This document shows positions 1 through 13,930 of a DNA stretch of 64,000 bases, piece after piece (position 1 is the stretch's first letter; every line of letters begins with the position of its first letter). The notes below the pieces were generated by a model. It had not been told where the DNA came from. It worked only from the letters and a program-made list of their open reading frames with translations, and did not search any database. Source of the stretch: Acanthopleura granulata (taxonomy: Eukaryota; Mollusca; Polyplacophora; Chitonida; Chitonidae). Location: contig JABBOT010000080.1 of assembly GCA_016165875.1 (NCBI GenBank), positions 49,248,032 to 49,312,031 on the forward strand. The letters run 5' to 3'. The position numbers and the translations under genes were made by a program.

Positions 1-3000
1 GGGGACAGGTCTGTGGTATCAGTCCTAGCAGTGTGGGGACAGGTCTGTGGTATCAGTCCTAGCAGTGTGGGGACAGGTCTGTGGTATCAGTCCTGGCAGT
101 GTGAGGACAGGTCTGTGGTATCAGTCCTAGCAGTGTGAGGACAGGTGTCTGGTATCAGTCCAAGCAGTGTGGGGAAAGGTCTGTGTTATCAGTCCTAGCA
201 GTGTGGGGACAGGTCTGTGGTATCAGTCCTAGCAGTGTGGGGACAGGTCTGTGTTATCAGTCCTAGCAGTCAGGGGACAGGTCTGTGGTATCAGTCCTAG
301 CAGTGTGGGGACAGGTCTGTGGTATCAGTCCTAGCAGTGTGAGGACAGGTCTGTGGTATCAGTCATAGCAGTGTGGGGACAGGTCTGTGGTATCAGTCCT
401 AGCAGTGTGGGGACATGTCTGTGGTATCAGTCCTAACAGTGTGGGGACAGGTCTGTGGTATCAGTCCTAGCAGTGTGGGGACAGGTCTGTGGTATCAGTC
501 CTAGCAGTGTGGGGACAGGTCTGTGGTATCAGTCCTAGCAGTGTGGGGACAGGTCTGTGGTATCAGTCCTGGCAGTGTGGGGACAGGTCTGTGGTATCAG
601 TCCTGGCAGTGTGGGGACAGGTCTGTGGTATCAGTCCTAGCAGTGTGAGGACAGGTCTGTGGTATCAGTCCTAGCAGTGTGAGGACAGGTCTGTGGTATC
701 AGTCCTAGCAGTGTGAGGACAGGTCTGTGGTATCAGTCCTAGCAGTGTGGGGACAGGTCTGTGGTATCAGTATCAGTCCAGTAGCAGTGTGGGGACAGGT
801 CTGTGGTATCAGTCCTAGCAGTGTGGGGACAGGTCTGTGGTATCAGTCCTAGCAGTGTGGGGACAGGTCTGTGGTATCAGTCCTGGCAGTGTGAGGACAG
901 GTCTGTGGTATCAGTCCTAGCAGTGTGAGGACAGGTCTGTGGTATCAGTCCTAGCAGTGTGGGGACAGGTCTGTGGTATCAGTCCTAGCAGTGTGAGGAC
1001 AGGTGTCTGGTATCAGTCCAAGCAGTGTGGGGACAGGTCTGTGGTATCAGTCCTAGCAGTGTGTGGACAGGCCTGTGGTATCAGTCCTAGCAGTGTGGGG
1101 ACAGGTCTGTGGTATCAGTCCTGGCAGTGTGGGGACAGGTCTGTGGTATCAGTCCTAGCAGTGTGAGGACAGGTGTCTGGTATCAGTCCAAGCAGTGTGG
1201 GGACAGGTCTGTGGTATCAGTCCTAGCAGTGTGGGGACAGGTCTGTGGTATCAGTCCTAGCAGTGTGGGGACAGGTCTGTGGTATCAGTCCTAGCAGTGT
1301 GGGGACAGGTCTGTGGTATCAGTCCTGGCAGTGTGAGGACAGGTCTGTGGTATCAGTCCTAGCAGTGTGGGGACAGGTCTGTGGTATCAGTCCTGGCAGT
1401 GTGAGGACAGGTCTGTGGTATCAGTCCTAGCAGTGTGGGGACAGGTCTGTGGTATCAGTCCTAGCAGTGTGGGGACAGCTCTGTGGTATCAGTCCAAGCA
1501 GTGGGGACAGGTCTGTGGTATCAGTCCTAGCAGTGTGGGGACAGGTCTGTGGTATCAGTCCAAGCAGTGTGGGGACAGGTCTGTGGTATCAGTCCTAGCA
1601 GTGTGGGGACAGGTCTGTGGTATCAGTCCTAGCAGTGTGAGGACAGGTCTGTGGTATCAGTCCTGGCAGTGTGGGGACAGGTCTGTGGTATCAGTCCTGG
1701 CAGTGTGGGGACAGGTCTGTGGTATCAGTCCTGGCAGTGTGGGGACAGGTCTGTGGTATCAGTCCTGGCAGTGTGAGGACAGGTCTGTGGTATCAGTCCT
1801 AGCAGTGTGAGGACAGGTCTGTGGTATCAGTCCTAGCAGTGTGGGGACAGGTCTGTGGTATCAGTCCTAGCAGTGTGGGGACAGGTCTGTGGTATCAGTC
1901 CTAGCAGTGTCTGTGGTATCAGTCCTAGCAGTGTGGGGACAGGTCTGTGGTATCAGTCCTAGCAGTGTGGGGACAGGTCTGTGGTATCAGTCCTGGCAGT
2001 GTGGGGACAGGTCTGTGGTATCAGTCCTAGCAGTATGAGGACAGGTCTGTGTTATCAGTCCAAGCAGTGTGGGGACAGGTCTGTGGTATCAGTCCTAGCA
2101 GTATGGGGACAGGCCTGTGGTATCAGTCCTAGCAGTGTGGGGACAGGTCTGTGGTATCAGTCCTAGCAGTGTGGGGACAGGCCTGTGGTATCAGTCCTAG
2201 CAGTGTGGGGACAGGTCTGTGGTATCAGTCCTGGCAGTGTGGGGACAGGTCTGTGGTATCAGTCCTAGCAGTATGAGGACAGGTCTGTGTTATCAGTCCA
2301 AGCAGTGTGGGGACAGGTCTGTGGTATCAGTCCTAGCAGTGTGGGGACAGGCCTGTGGTATCAGTCCTAGCAGTGTGGGGACAGGTCTGTGGTATCAGTC
2401 CTAGCAGTGTGGGGACAGGTCTGTGGTATCAGTCCTGGCAGTGTGGGGACAGGTCTGTGGTATCAGTCCTGGCAGTGTGGGGACAGGTCTGTGGTATCAG
2501 TCCTAGCAGTGTGAGGACAGGTCTGTGGTATCAGTCCTAGCAGTGTGGGGACAGGTCTGTGGTATCAGTCCTAGCAGTGTGAGGACAGGTCTGTGGTATC
2601 AGTCCTAGCAGTGTGGGGACAGGTCTGTGGTATCAGTCCTGGCAGTGTGAGGACAGGTCTGTGGTATCAGTCCTAGCAGTGTGAGGACAGGTCTGTGGTA
2701 TCAGTCCTAGCAGTGTGGGGACAGGTCTGTGGTATCAGTCCTAGCAGTGTGGGGACAGGTCTGTGGTATCAGTCCTGGCAGTGTGGGGACAAGTCTGTGG
2801 TATCAGTCCTAGCAGTGTGGGGACAGGTCTGTGGTATCAGTCCTGGCAGTGTGAGGACAGGTCTGTGGTATCAGTCCTAGCAGTCTGAGGACAGGTCTGT
2901 GGTATCAGTCCTAGCAGTGTGGGGACAGGTCTGTGGTATCAGTCCTAGCAGTGTGAGGACAGGTGTCTGGTATCAGTCCAAGCAGTGTGGGGACAGGTCT

Positions 3001-6000
3001 GTGGTATCAGTCCTAGCAGTGTGGGGACAGGCCTGTGGTATCAGTCCTAGCAGTGTGGGGACAGGTCTGTGGTATCAGTCCTAGCAGTGTGGGGACAGGT
3101 CTGTGGTATCAGTCCTGGCAGTGTGGGGACAGGTCTGTGGTATCAGTCCTAGCAGTGTGAGGACAGGTGTCTGGTATCAGTCCAAGCAGTGTGGGGACAG
3201 GTCTGTGGTATCAGTCCTAGCAGTGTGGGGACAGGTCTGTGGTATCAGTCCTAGCAGTGTGGGGACAGGTCTGTGGTATCAGTCCTGGCAGTGTGAGGAC
3301 AGGTCTGTGGTATCAGTCCTAGCAGTGTGAGGACAGGTCTGTGGTATCAGTCCTAGCAGTGTGGGGACATGTCTGTGGTATCAGTCCTAGCAGTGTGGGG
3401 ACATGTCTGTGGTATCAGTCCTAACAGTGTGGGGACAGGTCTGTGGTATCAGTCCTGGCAGTGTGGGGACAGGTCTGTGGTATCAGTCCTAGCAGTGTGA
3501 GGACGGGTCTGTGGTATCAGTCTAACGGTGAGACAGGTCTGTGTCAGTCTAGCAGTGTGGGGACTTGGGTCTGTGGTATCAGTCTAGCAGTGTGAGGACA
3601 GGTGTCTCTGGTATCCAGTCCAAGCAGTGTGGGGACAGGTCTGTGGTATCGGTCTAGCGGTGTGGTGGACAGGCCTGTGGTATCGGTCTAGCAGTGTGGG
3701 GACGGGTCTGTGGTATCAGTCCTGGCGGTGTGGGGACAGGTCTGTGGTACATCAGTCTAGCAGTGTGTGAGGACAGGTGTCTGGTATCAGTCAACGGTGT
3801 GGGACGGGTCTGTGGTATCAGTCCTGGCAGTGTGGGGAACAGGTCTGTGTGTCAGTCCTAGCCTTGGTGTGTGGGGACGGGTCTGTGGTATCAGTCCTAG
3901 CAGTGTGGGGACAGGTCTGTGGTATCAGTCCTGGCAGTGTGGGGACAGGTCTGTGGTATCAGTCCTGGCAGTGTGGGGACAGGTCTGTGGTATCAGTCCT
4001 GGCAGTGTGAGGACAGGTCTGTGGTATCAGTCCTAGCAGTGTGGGGACAGGTCTGTGGTATCAGTCCTGGCAGTGTGAGGACAGGTCTGTGGTATCAGTC
4101 CTAGCAGTGTGGGGACAGGTCTGTGGTATCAGTCCTAGCAGTGTGGGGACAGGTCTGTGGTATCAGTCCTGGCAGTGTGGGGACAGGTCTGTGGTATCAG
4201 TCCTAGCAGTGTGGGGACAGGTCTGTGGTATCAGTCCTAGCAGTGTGGGGACAGGTCTGTGGTATCAGTCCTAGCAGTGTGGGGACAGGTCTGTGGTATC
4301 AGTCCTAGCAGTGTGAGGACAGGTCTGTGGTATCAGTCCTAGCAGTGTGGGGACAGGTCTGTGGTATCAGTCCTAGCAGTGTGGGGACAGGTCTGTGGTA
4401 TCAGTCCTGGCAGTGTGGGGACAGGTCTGTGGTATCAGTCCTAGCAGTGTGGGGACAGGTCTGTGGTATCAGTCCTGGCAGTGTGAGGACAGGTCTGTGG
4501 TATCAGTCCTAGCAGTGTGAGGACAGGTCTGTGGTATCAGTCCTAGCAGTGTGGGGACAGGTCTGTGGTATCAGTCCTAGCAGTGTGAGGACAGGTGTCT
4601 GGTATCAGTCCAAGCAGTGTGGGGACAGGTCTGTGGTATCAGTCCTAGCAGTGTGGGGACAGGCCTGTGGTATCAGTCCTAGCAGTGTGGGGACAGGTCT
4701 GTGGTATCAGTCCTGGCAGTGTGGGGACAGGTCTGTGGTATCAGTCCTAGCAGTATGAGGACAGGTCTGTGTTATCAGTCCAAGCAGTGTGGGGACAGGT
4801 CTGTGGTATCAGTCCTAGCAGTGTGGGGACAGGTCTGTGGTATCAGTCCTAGCAGTGTGGGGACAGGTCTGTGGTATCAGTCCTAGCAGTGTGGGGACAG
4901 GTCTGTGGTATCAGTCCTAGCAGTGTGGGGACAGGTCTGTGGTATCAGTCCTGGCAGTGTGAGGACAGGTCTGTGGTATCAGTCCTAGCAGTGTGGGGAC
5001 AGGTCTGTGGTATCAGTCCTAGCAGTGTGGGGACAGGTCTGTGGTATCAGTCCTGGCAGTGTGGGGACAGGTCTGTGGTATCAGTCCTAGCAGTGTGGGG
5101 ACAGGTCTGTGGTATCAGTCCAAGCAGTGTGGGGACAGGTCTGTGGTATCAGTCCTAGCAGTGTGGGGACAGGTCTGTGGTATCAGTCCTAGCAGTGTGA
5201 GGACAGGTCTGTGGTATCAGTCCTAGCAGTGTGGGGACAGGTCTGTGGTATCAGTCCTGGCAGTGTGGGGACAGGTCTGTGGTATCAGTCCTGGCAGTGT
5301 GGGGACAGGTCTGTGGTATCAGTCCTAGCAGTGTGGGGACAGGTCTGTGGTATCAGTCCTGGCAGTGTGAGGACAGGTCTGTGGTATCAGTCCTAGCAGT
5401 GTGAGGACAGGTCTGTGGTATCAGTCCTAGCAGTGTGGGGACAGGTCTGTGGTATCAGTCCTAGCAGTGTGAGGACAGGTGTCTGGTATCAGTCCAAGCA
5501 GTGTGGGGACAGGTCTGTGGTATCAGTCCTAGCAGTGTGTGGACAGGCCTGTGGTATCAGTCCTAGCAGTGTGGGGACAGGTCTGTGGTATCAGTCCTGG
5601 CAGTGTGGGGACAGGTCTGTGGTATCAGTCCTAGCAGTATGAGGACAGGTCTGTGTATCAGTCCAAGCAGTGTGGGGACAGGTCTGTGGTATCAGTCCTA
5701 GCAGTGTGGGGACAGGTCTGTGGTATCAGTCCTAGCAGTGTGGGGACAGGTCTGTGGTATCAGTCCTAGCAGTGTGGGGACAGGTCTGTGGTCATCAGTG
5801 TCAGGTCTGTGGTATCAGTCCTGGCAGTGTGGGGACAGGTCTGTGGTATCAGTCCTGGCAGTGTGGGGACAGGTCTGTGGTATCAGTCCTGGCAGTGTGG
5901 GGACAGGTCTGTGGTATCAGTCCTGGCAGTGTGAGGACAGGTCTGTGGTATCAGTCCTAGCAGTGTGAGGACAGGTCTGTGGTATCAGTCCTAGCAGTGT

Positions 6001-6340
6001 GGGGACAGGTCTGTGGTATCAGTCCTGGCAGTGTGAGGACAGGTCTGTGGTATCAGTCCTAGCAGTGTGAGGACAGGTCTGTGGTATCAGTCCTAGCAGT
6101 GTGGGGACAGGTCTGTGGTATCAGTCCTAGCAGTGTGGGGACAGGTCTGTGGTATCAGTCCTAGCAGTGTGGGGACAGGTCTGTGTTATCAGTCCTAGCA
6201 GTCAGGGGACAGGTCTGTGGTATCAGTCCTAGCAGTGTGGGGACAGGTCTGTGGTATCAGTCCTAGCAGTGTGAGGACAAGTCTGTGGTATCAGTCCTAG
6301 CAGTGTGGGGATAGGTCTGTGGTATCAGTTCTAGCAGTGT
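1..6340. repeat. 34-bp satellite array, about 186 copies
   Basis: Head-to-tail copies of a 34-bp unit starting ggggacaggtctgtggt and ending cctagcagtgt fill the region and run off the left edge. Common variants are gaggac for ggggac, cctggcag for cctagcag, gtgtctgg with ccaagcag, and gcctgtgg. Three units make 102 bp, so open frames recur every 34 codons; they are by-products of the repeat and show no protein features. The array ends abruptly at about 6340 in unique DNA. No gene is visible. Confidence 0.98.
3510..3885. repeat. Degenerate island inside the 34-bp array
   Basis: Units here carry many single-base insertions and deletions (lost c in agtctagcag, extra bases in gtgtgtgagg, acggg for acagg). 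Units on both sides are nearly identical to the consensus. Either an old, less homogenised block or uncorrected sequencing error would give this pattern. Confidence 0.8.
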
Positions 6341-7663
6341 GAAAAAAATTCGCATTGAGAAGTGGGATTTTGCACACCTTTCACATGAATTGTTTGCATC
6401 AATTACATATGGTTTGCTGCACTATATGACTTACTGTAAGTCATTTGCTGTACACTGTGTGACTAGCTGCTTTATATGTGACAACAGTTCATGATTATTT
6501 CCATCACATTCTTGTACGGACATGAACACTTGTATGATATATATTACCTCTTATGTCAATAAAACAACATTTGTGAAATAGCCTCAGTATAGCATGAAAT
6601 CCAGATCGTTCATTCAATGTACATAACACAGGTTTCACTTCATAGTTTGGGATAAATAAGCACTTTCAGTGTTAATGACATATGACATTGACGTGAACGC
6701 ATTACAAGACACCCAATGATGTTTTCAGTAAGTAATTTCAACCCCTGCTTCAACACTGCTCACTCCAGAACTATTCTTGTAAAGCCATTGTTTCCATCAA
6801 AACCAGTGATGACAGAAATTCATGTGTGTTATGATGGATTCCAATCATTTTGTTATTTTTCATTAGCCAAAAGTTCACAACCAATCACATTTTACACCCT
6901 TTTTGATACAGAAGAACCTTAATTGCCACAGTGAAAACCAGGGGGGTGCTTAATTTAGTTCTTTGTGTATGATATAGTATTGGTCATTTCGGACAATGTA
7001 TCCTGGCAGGCTTGTGTTGATGCAAGAATGGTGCTGCTTCACTGGAATGCTATGCTAAGACACCAAGATTGACAGCTCCTGCAGTCTCAGCTGGTAGGTA
7101 TTCTGGTACTGAGCTGGCCAGCACATGGATGTGAAGGTACTGGGTATCAGGAATGACTGGGGACTGAACCCTGGGCCCCCTGATTATGTAGCAGACACTT
7201 TTATCACCAGGCCATCAGTGTTGTCCTCCTTACAGATTGATAAAGTTCTGCTGTTTCACTCACTCCACCAATGGCCTGCTAGAAGTAGAGACATTTTATG
7301 TGTTTGAGCGTGTACATGTACAAGAAACTTATCTGACATAACCACACATATCACACCGTATGTGGGAAGAAAGATCCACCGTGCTATTTTTAGAAATACC
7401 ACATTATAGGCTTGCTGTCATTCATTGAAACTTTGAGATATGGGAAGCACACCTTCTCAGAGGACATATTTCTTATTATATTTATGCATTTAATCTTTAA
7501 TGCCATACTTAAGAATTTTTCACTTCAGACATATAAGATGGCAGTCACTTAATTTTGATGATGGAGGAATAGCGGAGTGTGTGGCAGTAAACCTTCGACC
7601 TTAAGCACTTCACCGATAAACTTTTCCCCAGAGTTATGAACAGGCCTACTATCAGTAAGGCCC
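6341..7663. other. Unique AT-rich DNA, no gene seen
   Basis: I see no coding signal. On the minus strand about 7235-7140 has a weak tRNA-like look (tggtgataaaagtg as box A, gggttcagtcccc as box B), which may be a decayed SINE head. It is too diverged to call firmly. Confidence 0.5.
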
Positions 7664-8010
7664 AGCCAACTGCCTCTGTGGCTTGGTAGTTGGAAAGTCT
7701 GCCTCAGGGTCCTGAGATCCAGGATCAAATCCCGGCTGAGTCATACCGAAGACTTTCAAAATGGTCCTTGCTGCCTCACTTGGTGCTCAGTTCTGAGAGG
7801 TTGGAACAAGGACGCAGAACTGGTTGGCCCAGTGTTAGTACAATGTGACTAGGTGGGGTATCATGTCTGGCGTCGTCCAGGCAGCAGACACAAGAAGGCA
7901 CAGTGTATATACATTCTACGGATTCCTTGTCATATGACTGAAGAATAGTTGAGTATGGTGTGAGACCGAAGCATAGACACATATATACTAAGGCCCAATC
8001 AACAAAGAGA
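7664..8010 (+). mobile_element. tRNA-derived SINE
   Basis: The head looks like a tRNA: tggcttggtagttgg fits RNA polymerase III box A and ggatcaaatccc fits box B about 35 bases later. The body that follows (containing ggcccagtgttagtacaat and gtgactaggtggggtatc) resembles the conserved central part of SINEs common in molluscs. The edges are approximate and I found no clear target-site duplication. Confidence 0.65.
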
Positions 8011-11000
8011 TGGAGGAGGCAAAAATTCACTGTCTAAAGTTGTGCCAGCATCTGTGGTAACACATCATCATAGAGTGAACAGCCAGACATGCCCCCATTA
8101 GGATACATACGCTAAGTTTCAGGAACAACCATGCAAATAAAACAAGATAATTTTGCAGATCTATACAGGCACTTTCATTTAATAAATATCACATACAGAA
8201 AGTGGCTTTTTGTATTCTTGGATAATAGGATAATGTTTTTTTCACATACAACCATACAAAATTTTGCTCCCAATGATGAAATTGACAGATCAATGATAAC
8301 TGCCTTAGTCCTAACACAAGTCTTGTCTGAAAACATGACTTCACTTTGCAGCTTGTAAAACAGGCAGCAAGCAAACAAAACAGAAAATCACTTATCTGCA
8401 AAAACCCTATCAAAATAGAGGGATGAAAGCAGCTGAATTCTCGAATTAATTGAAAATTTACACAAACTCTTGCACAACTAGTAACATGTTCTATTATATT
8501 CTCACCCCAAAGACTGTCTGTTTTCTAGCAGCAGTGTGTGTAACCTTTGAACTGAGTACATCATTATGTCGCTTGTCAGCTACACTGATGAAGCCAGTCG
8601 GGTGTAGGCTGTTGACTGGTTCACTGTTAGGTTATACCATTTGTACCGGTTCCAAAACCGGACGGGTGTGGAAAGGTGCATACAACATGCATATATAATA
8701 CATGTGGAAGTGTCTGAGCTATTTGGGTAAGCTGAGTGAGGCATAAACCTGACAGTACATCCTTTTAAATTATTGAATGTATACACAGTTCAAAGGTCTC
8801 CACGTTACACTAAACAAAATAAATACTCGGGGATGGCAGTTCTTTTTTTTCTAGCAATGTCCTGGTAGGGTTATAAACAACAGTAATTAAGCTTTTTTAA
8901 ATACAAGTTCTGCACTACATGTAAATAAACTAAATAAAACAAGAAAATTTTGCAGAAAATGAACGAAAAAAAAGATTCAAATTTTCAAAACTGAGAAGAA
9001 GTAAGTACAAAGCGTACAGGTCTATACTGTAACATCAGCTAATATTTCAAAGTCACACTTCAGACACTACCTGTTTTGACATATACAGAAAACACACACA
9101 ACAGAAACGTTGGAGAGCTATCTGGCGTTGCGAGAGTAGTGCTCAACAAAAATATTTGTCATTCAAATACATGGTCAAGTGTAAAGGTTGTTCCCGAGTT
9201 GTACTTGCATCCAATGCTGTCTACCTTGTCTTTCAAATGGGAATGTCTGACTAGCTTGTGGGCGCAGTTAACCCCTCGCTGTTGATCGGGCACTGATTTT
9301 AAGTATCTTAAGTATTTCATACAATTTGAAACCACATACAATTGCAGGAGCTCATACCACGCCAGCGAGATGCCATGACATATATATGAACTATCATCAC
9401 AAAGCAAAAAGATTCCAACTGAAGTTCAAGCTCTAATGCTCAGGGCATCACCAGACCATAAAATCCCACTAATTTATTACTAGCTAGGCCTTAGTTCATA
9501 CTGAACTGCACATGGTTAATGCAATACACCTGTGAAACTAAAACCATGTTACTGAATATGAATTAATATAGTGTACTTCACCTGAAGCTTAGCCTGCACT
9601 CTGATTCATACATTTGATTTTTTTATGAATTTTGATTATTTTCTTATCAGAAAAACATAACTGTCTACAACAGAGGTATCATTTTATGACTTCTATGTGC
9701 TTCTGAACACACACTTTTACAGCCAATCTTTATGTGAAACACAGCAGCCTTACATCCATCCTATCCTAGGATGAGGCTAACAAAGACACTGATTACATAT
9801 GTACATGTACGCCTAGCTCCCTTCTGCTGAAGCAAGTCCAGCCGAGTCCAGTCAAATGAAGCAGACAAAATTTTTCTAAGAACAAGAACAAACTAAGAAA
9901 ATTTAACAACAAAGAATTACATATCTCAACATAAATATTCCGCATAGCAATATTTCCTACTGGTATTAGAAATTCCCATCTACCGCTTTCTGTTCTATAC
10001 ACATAACACACTACGTATAAACTCTGTTGCTCAGAGATGCTCATATAGACCCAATTCTACAGACTGACACATTGTAATGATTTGTTAGATACATACATGT
10101 ACTAAGCAGTAACAACTGGGCTCACCAGCCCTATACAAGGGGAAGTAACCTTTGTAGCCCATGGAACACAGGTACCATCTGTCCACATGAATAACAATGC
10201 AAGCAAAGGTTATCTATCGCCATCTTGCTACTGAAATCACTGCCATTGTTATTATGGGGCATGGAGGCTTCAACTGGTCCATGAGGTGAGGATTTCCTTC
10301 CCTTTATAAAGTGTGGGCGAGCCCAATTGCAGCTGATTTGGAAAATTGGCTTCCATAAGCTATGCTTGTTTTCGCTATATAGAAAATGCCATTTTTCGCC
10401 AGTGTTTGTCTAACCTCTGAGAAGCTGCAGTTCATGCACTTGGGTGTGGCTAATTTCAGCCAATTAATTGGCTGTGACATCACCAAAGAGGTGTGCTGGC
10501 AAAGGGTCACTAGGATAATTAATTCTCTAAAGTATGGTAGGCCTACCTGTACAAGACAACATTGATAACATAAAAAGCTGAAGACAAGTACAAACACACT
10601 AACATGCTCATTTCAAAATTATTAATGAATAAAATAATATCATGCCCACAATACCAAACTAATGCATAGCAAGCCAGATAATCAAAATCAAACTTCAAGT
10701 CTTGAATCAACAGAAACATGAGCACCCACTGTTTGATTGCTTTATGGCTGGCAGACCAGGACTCTCTACTGATGAAATCACATCACTACAGATGCCATGC
10801 TGAGGACAGGAAACACCTGAGAGATTAGCTACCATGTGGAAGATTGAAACTTGTGGCCATATCTGGCTGATGTAAAATAAGGCATTAAGTGAGACGTGGC
10901 CAATCACAAGAAACAATAATCATTTCATTACTGGTTGTATATACATGCAGCAGAAAAAAGTTGCTTTGAATGTCAATATTACAAGGGTGAAATTCTTTGG

Positions 11001-11204
11001 AGTTAAACTTTACGCTTTTGCACACCTTAACAATGGCCTCTTCTACCAGATGAATCTGCACACACACGATAACCTGATCTAAGGTTGCTGAGCAACCAGA
11101 GTGCCCAGGTAGTCATCATATAATAGTTTATTTAGTCACAACATGCATTTGTGGAACATTTGATGATACAGGTTGTTAAAAAGGTGTTTTGTCTATCTGG
11201 ATCA
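8011..11204. other. Intergenic DNA, no gene seen
   Basis: AT-rich sequence with only short unsupported open frames. A minus-strand AATAAA (plus-strand TTTATT at 11127-11132) could end a long LRR-Ig 3' UTR, but nothing ties it to that transcript. Confidence 0.5.
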
Positions 11205-11612
11205 ACAGCACCATGGATACTTGCATATGTCTGAAGGCTGGTACACCTGTACATGTTACAGTTACACCTGAGAGACATCACAGAACAATCGTTATCACCT
11301 GTACATGTAGGTATTATGTATGTACATGTCTGAAGGCCTATACACCTGCGCATGTACCGTTACACCTGAGTGACATCACAGAACAATCTTTATCACATGC
11401 ACATGAAGGTATGATGTATATACATGCTTGAAGGCCTTTACATCTGTGGAGGTACAGTAACACCTGAGTGACATCACAGAACAATCTTTACCATCTGTAC
11501 AAGTAGGTAGGATGTATGTACGTTCGAAGGCCTCTACACCTTTGCAGGTACAGTTACACCTGAGAGACATCACAGAACAATCTTTCTCACCTGTACAAGA
11601 CGGTAGCATGTA
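11205..11612. repeat. 98-bp tandem repeat, 4 copies
   Basis: The block containing gacatcacagaacaatc recurs at about 11274, 11372, 11470 and 11566, giving a period of 96-98 bp. Each unit also has an acacctg(t/c)acatgt stretch and tgaaggcc. Copies are diverged, so the array is not young. The antisense open frames across it are repeat by-products. Confidence 0.9.
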
Positions 11613-12612
11613 CGTACAATAGGCGAGAGAATCTTACAGGTCTTACATCACACACACAGAGACATATCCACATTGTGCCACAATGATTACAATTCATAAC
11701 TGTAAAACAAAGTCACACGAGTGTTCAAAACTCTTACCTGTACAGTCACCTTGAGACTGGACGACATGGACTCACCTGTAATATTTACAGTTATAGGCCT
11801 ACAACACACTCATCCTAACAATCCATGTAAAGACATGTAAGTGAACAGACACATTATAAAACTATACACATGTACGTTTTGTGACATTTGGTGGGATCAC
11901 ACAGTACAAATTATACAACTTCACTGCACATATACTTACACTTTGTGTCAAATTTCAAAAAGCACTTTATGTATGAATGTTGCACCTTTAAATGACTTGC
12001 ATATCTGTGTGGTCCATTCAAGCAGTGATAGGATGGTCCAAACACAGCACCACACTCCTGGGTCTACACCACCCATATAGGCTCTATATCCACAGGAACA
12101 TAAACCATAATAAATGTAAGTACAAGAACCCCGTTGACACTGCAAAACAGATATATCCATGAAAGCCTATGTGGGTATATACATGTAGAGGCACCTGTCA
12201 TTCTGATCAATATTAATGAAATGAACTGCATATAATCTGACAATGAAGAACCAAGAAAATGTATTGTATGCTCTAAATCACACTATTTAAGTGGCATATT
12301 AAAATGCCGTTATCAGGCATGTTTCATCAAAAGACATCTTGCTTAGACTATGACATGGTGGTACAACAGTACAACTTTCCACCTTGTTATGCACACATAC
12401 TTTCACAGTAATATTCCATAAACATGACGATGATCGCACCTGGTGCATCCATACCACACTTTAGGAAAATGTGTAGGGCTACATATTTCACACTTTAAAC
12501 CATAGTGTTAATTTTTGGCCTTAAACATGTAGTGAAGATTATTTAAGTACGTATGGTGATAAAAATTTTGTAATTTGATTGGATTTTAACATTGTACTGG
12601 AGAATGTGCGCT
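11613..12612. other. AT-rich unique DNA, no gene seen
   Basis: No coding, RNA or repeat signal beyond scattered TACATGTA palindromes. It may be part of a long 3' UTR or 3' flank of the minus-strand LRR-Ig gene. Confidence 0.45.
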
Positions 12613-13930
12613 ACATGATTCCAGTTGGACTTTCACAACATTCTATACATCATGTCACCATGGTGATCAAGGACCTCAGCATGTGAGGTCTGAGCAATGA
12701 TGCCACTTGGACTTTCACAACACTCTATACATCATGTTACCACAGTGTTCAAGGACCTCAGCATGTGAGGTCTGAGCAATGATGCCAGTTGGACTTTCAC
12801 AACACTCCATACATCATGTCACCATGATGTTCAAGTACCTCAGCATGTGAGGTCTGAGCAATGATGCCAGTTGGACTTTCACAACACTCCATACATCATC
12901 TCACCATGATGTTCAAGGACCTCAGCATGTGAGGTCTGAGCAATGATGCCACTTGGACTTTCACAACACTCCATACATCATGTCACCATGGTGATCAAGG
13001 ACCTCAGCATGTGAGGTCTGAGCAATGATGCCAGTTGGACTTTCACAACACTCCATACATCATCTCACCATGATGTTCAAGGACCTCAGCATGTGAGGTC
13101 TGAGTAATGATTCCAGTTGGACTTTCACAACATTCCATACATAATGTCACCATGGTGTTCAAGGACCTCAGCATGTGAGGTCTGAGCAATGATTCCAGTT
13201 GGACTTTCACAACACTCCATACATCATGTCACCATGGTGTTCAAGGACCTCAGCATGTGAGGTCTGAGCAATGATTCCAGTTGGACTTTCACAACATTCC
13301 ATACATAATGTCACCATGGTGATCAAGGACCTCAGCATGTGAGGTCTGAGTAATGATGCCACTTGGACTTTCACAACACTCCATACATCATGTCACCATG
13401 GTGATCAAGGACCTCAGCATGTGAGGTCTGAGCAATGATGCCAGTTGGACTTTCACAACATTCCATACATAATGTCACCATGGTGATCAAGGACCTCAGC
13501 ATGTGAGGTCTGAGTAATGATGCCACTTGGACTTTCACAACACTCCATACATCATGTCACCATGGTGATCAAGGACCTCAGCATGTGAGCTCTGAGTAAT
13601 GATGCCAGTTGGACTTTCACAACATTCCATACATCATGTCACCATGGTGATCAAGGACCTCAGCATGTGAGGTCTGAGTAATGATGCCACTTGGACTTTC
13701 ACAACACTCCATACATCATGTCACCATGGTGTTCAAGGACCTCAGCATGTGAGGTCTGAGCAATGATTCCAGTTGGACTTTCACAACACTCCATACATCA
13801 TGTCACCATGGTGTTCAAGGACCTCAGCATGTGAGGTCTGAGCAATGATTCCAGTTGGACTTTCACAACACTCCATACATCATGTCACCATGGTGATCAA
13901 GGACCTCAGCATGTGAGGTCTGAGCAATGC
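12613..13930. repeat. 82-bp tandem array, 16 copies, with dyads
   Basis: Sixteen near-identical 82-bp units (gatgccagttggactttc ... cagcatgtgaggtctgagcaat). Most units carry a perfect palindrome CACCATGGTG and a short hairpin CCTCA-gcatg-TGAGG. The array ends about 190 bases past the LRR-Ig stop codon, so it probably lies in that gene's 3' UTR or immediate 3' flank. Confidence 0.95.

Noticed and set aside
489..5968. Many 60-147-aa open frames in the first 6 kb
   Set aside because: They are translations of the 34-bp satellite in shifting frames, with no start context, domain or splice support.
1..6340. CRISPR-like look of regular repeats
   Set aside because: Units are contiguous, with no unique spacers, in an animal genome; this is a satellite.
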